Source: Mycobacterium sp. E1747 (GTDB lineage: Bacteria > Actinomycetota > Actinomycetes > Mycobacteriales > Mycobacteriaceae). From it: a stretch of DNA of 64,000 nt. A program made the position numbers and the translations under genes. Below the pieces are notes generated by a model. It saw nothing but the letters and a program-made list of their open reading frames with translations. It searched no databases and was not told the origin of the DNA. The stretch lies in NCBI RefSeq assembly GCF_001667775.1, contig NZ_LZJI01000005.1, positions 1-64,000 of the forward strand. The letters are read 5' to 3'. Shown in pieces: positions 58,146-64,000 of the stretch. The first letter of the stretch is position 1. The number at the start of each line of letters is the position of its first letter.

Positions 58146-58238
58146 GACGCCACCGGTTGCGCGGCCGCACTCGACGCCCAGCGCTGGATCAACGAGTCAC
58201 AGCCGTCCACGCCAATCAAGCGACGAGCCCGACCGTGA
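58146..58238 (+). pseudogene. Fossil of a thioredoxin-reductase-like C-terminus
   Basis: The frame reads DATGCAAALDAQRWINE and stops at 58236. The pattern AxxGCxAALDAxRW is the C-terminal signature of thioredoxin reductases and related flavoproteins, but no start or upstream domain exists. It abuts the Lpd-like gene, whose stop is at 58103. Probably a remnant of a lost gene; short, so uncertain. Confidence 0.4.
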
Positions 58239-58295
58239 CCTTGCCAGCGAGCATGCTGGACGTCGCCCGCAACATCCGTTGAGCCCGAGGGCCAG

Positions 58296-58703
58296 TCACC
58301 CCAACGAGGCGAGAAGCTCGCGGCACGCTTGTTCGCATCGGCGGCACACGTAGGCGCAGACGCGGCAGTGCTCATGATGCGCCGAATGCAGATCACATTC
58401 GTCGCCGCAGGCCTTACAGGTAACCGCGCATGCCTCCAGCACCGCGCGGGTGACGTTGGCATCGTATGCCGTATGACGAGACACTACACGGCTCGTCGTC
58501 ACGCAAATGTCTGCGCAGTCGAGGTTTGTGCGAATGCATTTCGTGAGGTGCCCGACCCCTTCATCGTTAAGGTCGGCGTCGGCGCACGCCGTGCAGGCCT
58601 GAGCGCACTCTATGCAGGCTTCTATACATCTGATCAGTTTGGCGCTATCGATACGACCAAGCCCCCCGGGGTAGGTCGCCAGCATGTTGCTCACGGTGCT
58701 CAT
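58296..58703 (-). CDS. Four-helix-bundle Cys-rich copper-binding protein, Csp/DUF326-like
   Basis: 135 aa with about 18 Cys in CxxxC and CxxC spacing along helices: RCIEACIECAQACTACADADL, HLTKCIRTNLDCADICV, LEACAVTCKACGDECDLHSAHHEHCRVCAYVCRRCEQACREL. This is the Csp3-type cytosolic copper store, in which Cys lining a bundle bind many Cu(I). There is no signal peptide. The element J transcript may reach it; no own element was seen. Confidence 0.9.
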   Translation of the reverse strand: MSTVSNMLATYPGGLGRIDSAKLIRCIEACIECAQACTACADADLNDEGVGHLTKCIRTNLDCADICVTTSRVVSRHTAYDANVTRAVLEACAVTCKACGDECDLHSAHHEHCRVCAYVCRRCEQACRELLASLG

Positions 58704-58811
58704 TGAATCGCTCCTCCTAATCTGTCCTGAACTGCCCTCGTCCGCGGCGTTGCCAGCGGAATGCGCTGCAGCGAAACGCGCTTCGTTGGCCTTTGTTGTG
58801 AGCGGTCCGGC

Positions 58812-59315
58812 TCAGCCCGCCGGCGCCCCCTTTTCATCCGTCAACAAAATCGAGATTGCGCCTTTGGCTTCGAAGATCGCCAGGTGAATACGATCGGAGC
58901 TTTCGTGTCCATGCTGTCGTAGCACAGCCTCGAGATCGGCGGTGGTTAGCCCGCAGCGACGCAGGTTGCGCCGGTCGACGTGCCCATTGCGGATCAGCAC
59001 TTTGAGAGGCGGATCGATGATCCGTCGAATCGCGGGAATGAAGCGCAATCTCGCAAGAACAGCGTGGGCGACGAGAAGACTGATCAGCGCCGAGGTTGCG
59101 TTTAGCCACGAGCTATCGCTGGCGGTTGCCGCCCGACCGACGATGGCTCCGGCCGCCACCGCAGCGATCCAGTCGAACGGCGCGAATTCGGCGAGGGTAC
59201 GGCGCTCCATGAAACGAAACAGGATCGCAGCCGTGAGGAATAGCGCCGAGGCTTTGACGGCCGCATCGACCGCTCCGGGCGGGTCGCCAATCAGGGAATG
59301 AAATATTCGGTTCAC
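58812..59315 (-). CDS. DUF421 (YetF-like) membrane protein
   Basis: 167 aa. Three N-terminal membrane segments (about residues 20–95), containing FRFMERRTLAEFAPFDWIAAVAAGAIVGRAAT, then the cytoplasmic DUF421 domain with DPPLKVLIRNGHVDRRNLRRCGLTTADLEAVLRQHG and AIFEAKGAISILLTDE. GTG 59315 gives the normal start; longer in-frame ORF to 59396 overlaps the RidA gene. It is 34 bp after RidA and co-transcribed. Confidence 0.87.
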   Translation of the reverse strand: MNRIFHSLIGDPPGAVDAAVKASALFLTAAILFRFMERRTLAEFAPFDWIAAVAAGAIVGRAATASDSSWLNATSALISLLVAHAVLARLRFIPAIRRIIDPPLKVLIRNGHVDRRNLRRCGLTTADLEAVLRQHGHESSDRIHLAIFEAKGAISILLTDEKGAPAG

Positions 59316-59349
59316 CCGTGCCTCCGGCCTCGCGACCGAGCGCAGATGT

Positions 59350-59778
59350 CTACTTCCCGCCCGATTCCACGATCGCGACGACCTCGATCTCGACACGCTG
59401 GCCGGGCAATGCGAGCGCCTCGACGCCTAGCGCGGTCCACAGCGGCATCCTTTCGCCGGATCGCTTGCGGAACTGGTCCACCATCGCCGACATATGTTCA
59501 GCGCCAATGGAATCAGGCGTCGTGGGAACGTGGTAGGAGTGGACGTTCACGATGTCGCGCCAGCTGGCGCCGGCCTCAGCGAGGGTCTTTGCGACGTTGT
59601 CGCAGGCCTGGGCTATCTCCTCCTCCAGGGATATCACCGACATGGCGAAGTCCGCGTCCCAGCCTCCTTGGCCGGAGATCTCGATGCGATCCCCGACGCG
59701 TAGAGCTTGGCGGTAGTGGTTGCGGGTACGGGCTATCTCGCCGTACCCGGGGGTGTCGAAGAACTCGAGTTTAGCCAT
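59350..59778 (-). CDS. RidA/YjgF-family protein, second copy
   Basis: 142 aa. Fold signatures: RVGDRIEISGQGGWDADFAMSVISLEEEIAQACDNVAKTLAEAGASWRDIVNVHSYHVP and the C-terminal PLWTALGVEALALPGQRVEIEVVAIVE. The Arg of the true RidA site is replaced by a different context (GQRVEIEV keeps an Arg). ATG 59778 is preceded by GAGAGGAGGCC. It is the first gene after element J. Confidence 0.88.
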   Translation of the reverse strand: MAKLEFFDTPGYGEIARTRNHYRQALRVGDRIEISGQGGWDADFAMSVISLEEEIAQACDNVAKTLAEAGASWRDIVNVHSYHVPTTPDSIGAEHMSAMVDQFRKRSGERMPLWTALGVEALALPGQRVEIEVVAIVESGGK

Positions 59779-59899
59779 GAATTGGCCTCCTCTCGTCGAT
59801 TGTTGCGGCCGAGGTCGTTGCGATTGCTCTGCCTGTCCGAGTAGCACGGTCGGTGCGGGGCCCACAACTCAGATCCAACGACCACTATCCCTGCGCGTG

Positions 59900-59941
59900 G
59901 GGTGAGGTGTCCTCATCCGGCTGGGTAATTCACCCGGGTGG
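59900..59941 (-). promoter_or_regulatory. Composite operator-like element, copy J
   Basis: Gene strand: CCACCC-GGGTGA (59941–59930), 11 bp, GGATGA (59918–59913), 7 bp (GGACACC), TCACCC (59905–59900). 122 bp before the RidA start. Confidence 0.72.
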
Positions 59942-60009
59942 AGACCGGCGTATGCCGTCGACGCTGCCCTCAGGACGCTGCAATTCTTCCGACCCCGACC
60001 CCGACCCCA

Positions 60010-60282
60010 TCAGGGGGCTGGGATCGGGACACGCCAGGACCGGGCACCGCGGAAGTCGAGCCACACTTCGGTGGGCGTTCGCACCAGGCGGGCCAGAACG
60101 TCTCCGCAACATGGACAACGCACCACGATGCCGGGTCCGCGGTGATAGACGTGACATTCGGCGAAGGCCCTGGCGCAACCGCATTTCCCGCAAGTCAACG
60201 TGGCGGTGGTGACATCGAATCCCACCACTTCTGCGAAGACGCCCGCGGCCGCGTTACCGTCGACGTGCGTGGGTTCGGTCAT
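60010..60282 (-). CDS. DUF6510-like zinc-ribbon protein
   Basis: 90 aa. Two Cys pairs, CGKCGC and CPCCGD, form a probable zinc ribbon. It overlaps the stop of the flavin reductase gene by 4 bp (ATGA). Similar small proteins accompany SuoX-like and ferredoxin-reductase-like genes in actinobacteria, as here. Confidence 0.82.
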   Translation of the reverse strand: MTEPTHVDGNAAAGVFAEVVGFDVTTATLTCGKCGCARAFAECHVYHRGPGIVVRCPCCGDVLARLVRTPTEVWLDFRGARSWRVPIPAP

Positions 60283-61040
60283 CGCTCCTCGCTTTCGGGT
60301 TGGTTGCTCGGACCGAACCGCTCGGTCCTTATCGCCGAGGGCGGATGCCCTTGCTCGATCAGCTTCGCCGTGACTGACTCAACGAATCCTGTTGGACCGC
60401 AGACGTAGACGCGGGTACCGTCGACGGGCGCCCAGTCCGTCGATGCGAGGTCAGCGGCACGGACCCGCCCGGGCGGCCGGGCGTTCTGCGGCGCGGCAAC
60501 GCGGGTATAGATCAGCGCAACCTGCAACCAGCCGCATTCGCGCCCAAGCCGGCCCAGCTCTTGGGCGTAGTACACGTCATCGGGACTGCGCACCGAGTAG
60601 ACCAGCCGAAAGTCGGCGCCGCCCGCCACCACCCGCTGTCGAAGCATGGCCATCAACGGCACGATTCCCGATCCGCCGCCGACGAGCAGGACCCGATCCT
60701 CGTCGTCAGGCCGCCAGACGAACCAGCCGCCGATGGGTCCTCGAAGTTCGACCTCGTCCCCGGCAACAAGCCCGGCGAGGTAGGGCGAGACTTCCCCGTC
60801 GGGAATCTGCTGCACGGTGAGCTCGATGCGCTCACCGTCGGGTGGCTTGCTCAGCGAATAGCTCCGTTGCGCGCTGTACCCGTCTGCGGCGGTCAGCTTG
60901 AGATCAATGTGCTGGCCCGACAAGTGGCCACCCCAGCCCGGCACGGTCAGCCCGATCGTTTGCGCCGACCCGGTCTCGGGTACAGAGTCCACCACACGCG
61001 CGACCCGCCACCGCAATTTCGGCCTTACGTGACCCTCCAC
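60279..61040 (-). CDS. FAD/NAD(P) ferredoxin-reductase-like oxidoreductase
   Basis: 253 aa. FAD-binding RSYSLSKPP and NAD(P)-binding LLVGGGSGIVPLMAMLRQR and YVCGPTGFVESV. No 2Fe-2S domain, so it is the reductase part alone. GTG 61040 is eight bases after the SuoX-like stop; GTG 61079 overlaps that gene by 31 bp. Likely the electron partner of the SuoX-like enzyme. Confidence 0.88.
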   Translation of the reverse strand: MEGHVRPKLRWRVARVVDSVPETGSAQTIGLTVPGWGGHLSGQHIDLKLTAADGYSAQRSYSLSKPPDGERIELTVQQIPDGEVSPYLAGLVAGDEVELRGPIGGWFVWRPDDEDRVLLVGGGSGIVPLMAMLRQRVVAGGADFRLVYSVRSPDDVYYAQELGRLGRECGWLQVALIYTRVAAPQNARPPGRVRAADLASTDWAPVDGTRVYVCGPTGFVESVTAKLIEQGHPPSAIRTERFGPSNQPESEER

Positions 61041-61048
61041 CGCCGTCG

Positions 61049-61648
61049 TCAATCCCCGGCGTAGCGTTGTTCTTGCCACGGGTCGCCGTAGTTGTGGTAG
61101 CCCAACCCCTCCCAGAATCCCGGGATGTCGCTGTCGCGCAACTCAATGGATCTCACCCACTTCGCGGACTTCCAGAAGTACAGGTGCGGCACCAGCAGCC
61201 GTGCCGGGCCGCCGTGCACCGCGCTAAGCGGTGCCCCCTGGTAGGAGTACACGATCCAAGCCTTCCCACCGAGAAGGTCGCCCACCGGAAGATTGGTGGT
61301 GTACCCGCCGTAGGAGCCGACCAGTGCGAATCCGGCGGTGGTGTCGATCGATTCGAAGAGCGTGTCCAGGGAGACGCCTTCCCACTCGGTATCTAGCTTG
61401 GACCATGTGGTGACGCAGTGAATGTCCACGCTTAGTCGCTCGCTGGGCATGAGCTTGAGCTCGGCCCAGGTCCACGAGTGTTCAGCGCCGCGCTCGTCGC
61501 GAATGGTGAATCGCCAGTCATCAAGATCGATCCGCGGGGTCGGTCCCGCTTGCAGCACAGGGAAGTCCGCGGTCACATGCTGCCCCGGCGGGAGCTCACG
61601 CGCCGACTCACCGCGTCGTCCGCGAAAGCCCTTGTTGACGATGGTCAT
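61049..61648 (-). CDS. SuoX/MsrP-like molybdopterin oxidoreductase
   Basis: 199 aa, the short sulfite oxidase-like domain. The Mo ligand Cys is in SVDIHCVTTWSKLDTEWEGV, and downstream segments read HGGPARLLVPHLYFWKSAKWVRSIEL. There is no Tat or lipoprotein signal, so it is cytoplasmic as predicted. Substrate unknown; members act on sulfite or on oxidised methionine-like sulfoxides. It follows the Ndh gene by 28 bp. Confidence 0.9.
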   Translation of the reverse strand: MTIVNKGFRGRRGESARELPPGQHVTADFPVLQAGPTPRIDLDDWRFTIRDERGAEHSWTWAELKLMPSERLSVDIHCVTTWSKLDTEWEGVSLDTLFESIDTTAGFALVGSYGGYTTNLPVGDLLGGKAWIVYSYQGAPLSAVHGGPARLLVPHLYFWKSAKWVRSIELRDSDIPGFWEGLGYHNYGDPWQEQRYAGD

Positions 61649-61676
61649 TGCTGTTCGCAACGCTGGTTGCCGAATA

Positions 61677-63044
61677 TCATTCGGCGCCTGCGGCCTTCGG
61701 TAGTTGGACGACTTCGCCGGCCGTGAACTCGGCGTCGGTGCCCGGATCGAATCCCATCGACAACACGGTCCGGGGAAAGAAGACGTCGGTGAGGTACGCC
61801 AGTGCGACTGCCCAGCGGTTGACGAGGCGGGGAATCGCGTAGAGGTGGTAGGCGCGGGTGACAAACTTTGCGGCATAGCCCGATAGGTGCACGCCCAGCG
61901 GGTTGGCGACGGCGTAGCGCGGACCCAGGTCGACCACCAGGCCCTGATCGCTGTGGCGGTAGTTCTTCCGCTCGCCGTAGCCGAGACTTGCGGCGACGTT
62001 GCGGGCCAACGCCTTACCTTGCCGACTCGCGTGCTGGGCGGTGGGCGGGGCGATCTTGCCCGGCTGGGTCAGGTCCGGGACCGCGGCGGCGTCGCCCGCG
62101 GCAAAGACCTCTGGATGACCTGGTACCTGCAAGTCGGCTTGCACTTTCAGCCGGCCCCGTTCCGTCTTCAAGCCCAGCGTGGCGATCAGCGGTGACGGGG
62201 TCACGCCGGCCACCCACGCCACGGTGTAAGTGTCGATGCGTGAATCATCACTGAGGACAACATGATCGGCGTGAACCTCCTTGAGGGTCGTGCCCAGCCG
62301 CACGTCGACTCCGCGAGAGCGCAGCACACGCATCGCCGCGTCGCCGAGTTTGTGCCCCAGCTCGGGCATGACGCGGTCCGCCAAGTCGAGCAGCACGAAC
62401 CGCACAGAGGCCCGATCGAAGCCCATTTGCTTCGCCGCCGCATCGGCGAGCGCGCGCAGCTGCGCCGTCAATTCGGAACCGGAATACGACGCACCGACAA
62501 CGACAATCGTGCGGCGCGCTGCGGCGCGTGCCTCGTTTTCGTCGACCTGAGCCAGTTCCAACTGCTCGATCACGCGATCACGAAGATACAGCGCCTCGGC
62601 CGTCGACTTCAGGCCGTGCGCGTATCTGGCCAAACCGGGCGTATCGAAAAGCCGGGTCACCGAGCCCGGTGTTAAGACCAGCCGATCCCACGACAGCGTC
62701 CCTCGCCGACCCTCGGGATCGGTGAACGACAGCAGACGCCGATCGAAGTCAACGCTGTCGACCGCTCCACGCACCGCCCGCATGCCCGTCAGTGTTCCGG
62801 CCAACGGGACACAGACAAACCGGGGGTCGACCAGCCCACCGGCGACATCCGCCAGCAACGGCGTGTACTGCAGATAATCGACCGGCGAAACGATGGTCAC
62901 CCTCACATCCGAGGCGCGCGCCTTGTCCAGTCGTCGGGCCAGTCGGCGCGCGCACTCGAATCCGGCGAACCCGCTGCCGACGATCACAACGGAGGTGGTC
63001 GGTTCTGCATTCTGCGGTTGACGGCGAGCCGAGGCCGGCTTCAT
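61677..63044 (-). CDS. Type II NADH dehydrogenase-like flavoprotein
   Basis: 455 aa. FAD motif VVIVGSGFAGFECARRLARRL, NAD motif IVVVGASYSGSELTAQLRAL, second FAD motif VFAAGDAAAVPDL, and a C-terminal membrane-associated helix (RLVNRWAVALAYLTDVFFPRTV). It transfers electrons from NADH to quinone without proton pumping. ATG 63044 follows AGGAGAAGAGAT. It is first in the element K operon with SuoX-like, reductase and DUF6510 genes. Confidence 0.92.
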   Translation of the reverse strand: MKPASARRQPQNAEPTTSVVIVGSGFAGFECARRLARRLDKARASDVRVTIVSPVDYLQYTPLLADVAGGLVDPRFVCVPLAGTLTGMRAVRGAVDSVDFDRRLLSFTDPEGRRGTLSWDRLVLTPGSVTRLFDTPGLARYAHGLKSTAEALYLRDRVIEQLELAQVDENEARAAARRTIVVVGASYSGSELTAQLRALADAAAKQMGFDRASVRFVLLDLADRVMPELGHKLGDAAMRVLRSRGVDVRLGTTLKEVHADHVVLSDDSRIDTYTVAWVAGVTPSPLIATLGLKTERGRLKVQADLQVPGHPEVFAAGDAAAVPDLTQPGKIAPPTAQHASRQGKALARNVAASLGYGERKNYRHSDQGLVVDLGPRYAVANPLGVHLSGYAAKFVTRAYHLYAIPRLVNRWAVALAYLTDVFFPRTVLSMGFDPGTDAEFTAGEVVQLPKAAGAE

Positions 63045-63133
63045 ATCTCTTCTCCTGTTTGGCATCTGGGTGGCGACGACGTGGCGTCGGTGATCGATCG
63101 CACGCGACATCCAGCACGAGCATCGCGCGACGC

Positions 63134-63175
63134 TGACGATCTGTCATCACTCCTGCGGCCGATTCACCCGGGTGA
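63134..63175 (-). promoter_or_regulatory. Composite operator-like element, copy K
   Basis: Gene strand: TCACCC-GGGTGA (63175–63164), 11 bp, GAGTGA (63152–63147), 7 bp (TGACAGA), TCGTCA (63139–63134). 90 bp before the Ndh start. Confidence 0.72.
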
Positions 63176-63225
63176 TAATGCTCAATCCGCGATCCGGCTT
63201 CACCGAAGCCTCTTGAACTCCTGCA

Positions 63226-64000
63226 TCAGTTGAGCTCGTCACGGACTACGAGCCGGCGGGCCGCCTCGGTGATCGAGCCGGACAGCGACGGATAGACCGC
63301 AAGCGTCTGCGCCAAATCGTCGACCGCGGTGCCGTTTTGAACAGCGATCGCGATCGGTAGTATCAACTCGGAAGCGATCGGCGCGACCACCACGCCACCG
63401 ATTATCACGCCGCTGTCCTGTCGGCAAAATAGCTTGACGAATCCCTGATCCAGCTCCGACATTTTCGCCCGCGCATTGGTTCTCAACGGCAGTGAAATGA
63501 TGCGGGCCTGAATGGGCCCTTGGTCGATCGCGGCCTGCGAGATCCCGACCGCCGCAACCTCCGGGTGGGTGAACACCGTCGCCGCGACGGTGCGCAATCG
63601 AAGCGGATTAACGGCCTCACCGAGCGCGTGATACATCGCGATGCGGCCCTGCATCGCTGCAACGGAGGCCAACGGCAAGAGACCGGTGCAGTCCCCCGCC
63701 GCGTAAATGCCCGCGACCGATGTGCGCGATACTCGGTCGACTGAAATGTAGTCGCCGGGCCCGGGTTCGATACCCACACGCTGCAGGCCTAGCCGGCCGG
63801 TGTTGGGCACTGACCCAAGTGTCATCAACGCGTGGCTGCCTTCGACGGTGCGCCCATCGGCCATTGTCACGAGCACCCCGCCGTCGGTGCGCCTCACGGA
63901 TTGTGCCCGGGCGTTCTTGATCACTTCGACGCCACGTCGGGCGAAAGATTCCTCGAGCACCTGTGCGGCGTCGGCGTCCTCGTGCGGCAAAACCCGGTCG
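63226..64000 (-). CDS. LpdA-like NAD(P)H quinone/disulfide reductase, C-terminal part
   Basis: At least 258 aa, open at the right edge. It ends like M. tuberculosis LpdA (Rv3303c): YAAGDCTGLLPLASVAAMQGRIAMYHALGEAVNPLRLRTVAATVFTHPEVAAVG, then RTNARAKMSELDQGFVKLFCRQDSGVIIGGVVVAPIASELILPIAIAVQNG. The N-terminal redox-active Cys pair, if present, lies outside the window. It could be an extra copy of lpdA. Its stop is 50 bp upstream of element K. Confidence 0.9.
   Translation of the reverse strand, partial: DRVLPHEDADAAQVLEESFARRGVEVIKNARAQSVRRTDGGVLVTMADGRTVEGSHALMTLGSVPNTGRLGLQRVGIEPGPGDYISVDRVSRTSVAGIYAAGDCTGLLPLASVAAMQGRIAMYHALGEAVNPLRLRTVAATVFTHPEVAAVGISQAAIDQGPIQARIISLPLRTNARAKMSELDQGFVKLFCRQDSGVIIGGVVVAPIASELILPIAIAVQNGTAVDDLAQTLAVYPSLSGSITEAARRLVVRDELN

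Noticed and set aside
58100..58282. 60-aa frame overlapping the Lpd-like stop (ATGACG)
   Set aside because: Composition is Arg/Pro-rich and the overlapping frame has the thioredoxin-reductase-like remnant instead.

Overview
The window is GC-rich chromosomal DNA from a Mycobacterium. The left 22 kb carry the conserved mycobacterial order Rv1488–Rv1487–Rv1486c–hemZ–inhA–fabG1–Rv1481–Rv1480–moxR1–ripB–ripA–Rv1476–acn–Rv1474c–Rv1473A–Rv1473–echA12–thioredoxin, in inverted orientation relative to the usual numbering. I saw no tRNA, rRNA, insertion sequence, prophage or CRISPR array. The species cannot be fixed from sequence reading alone.

Layout. 0–3 kb: an OmpR-type response regulator with its histidine kinase running off the left edge, and two small proline-rich membrane proteins. 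The kinase reading frame runs into a 122-bp inverted copy of part of one proline-rich gene. 3–8.3 kb: SPFH/NfeD pair, ferrochelatase, InhA and FabG1. 8.4–9.3 kb: a twice-frameshifted DUF559 gene. 9.3–15.6 kb: the Rv1481/DUF58/MoxR1 group and the RipA/RipB peptidoglycan hydrolases. 16–22.6 kb: aconitase with its TetR neighbour, an ABC-F protein, EchA12 and thioredoxin. 22.7–25.4 kb: a FadE5-like acyl-CoA dehydrogenase and a lipoprotein.

From 25.5 kb to the right edge lies an accessory locus rich in small redox and detoxification proteins: cupins, RidA proteins, SDR/ADH and NAD(P)-binding enzymes, an LLM-type oxidoreductase, a nitroreductase, three flavoprotein disulfide reductases, type II NADH dehydrogenase, a SuoX-like enzyme, a Cys-rich copper-storage-like protein, and DoxX, DUF417 and DUF421 membrane proteins. 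At its centre are three tandem paralogous large ATP-binding LuxR regulators (about 930 aa each), an alpha/beta hydrolase and a fourth, MalT-like LuxR ATPase.

The most notable signal is a 41–42 bp composite DNA element present eleven times between 26.8 and 63.2 kb. It has four half-sites: TCACCC-GGGTGA, then 10–11 bp, then GGGTGA, 7 bp and TCACCC. Every copy points the same way relative to the operon that follows, 45–185 bp from the first start codon. It is on neither of the core gene blocks as far as I could see. This reads as a local, one-motif regulon of about eleven operons with candidate regulators encoded in its middle. Several of its transcripts begin with, or include, very small translationally coupled ORFs (16, 24, 39, 43, 67 and 71 codons). 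Functions of the regulon and the identity of its regulator are inference.
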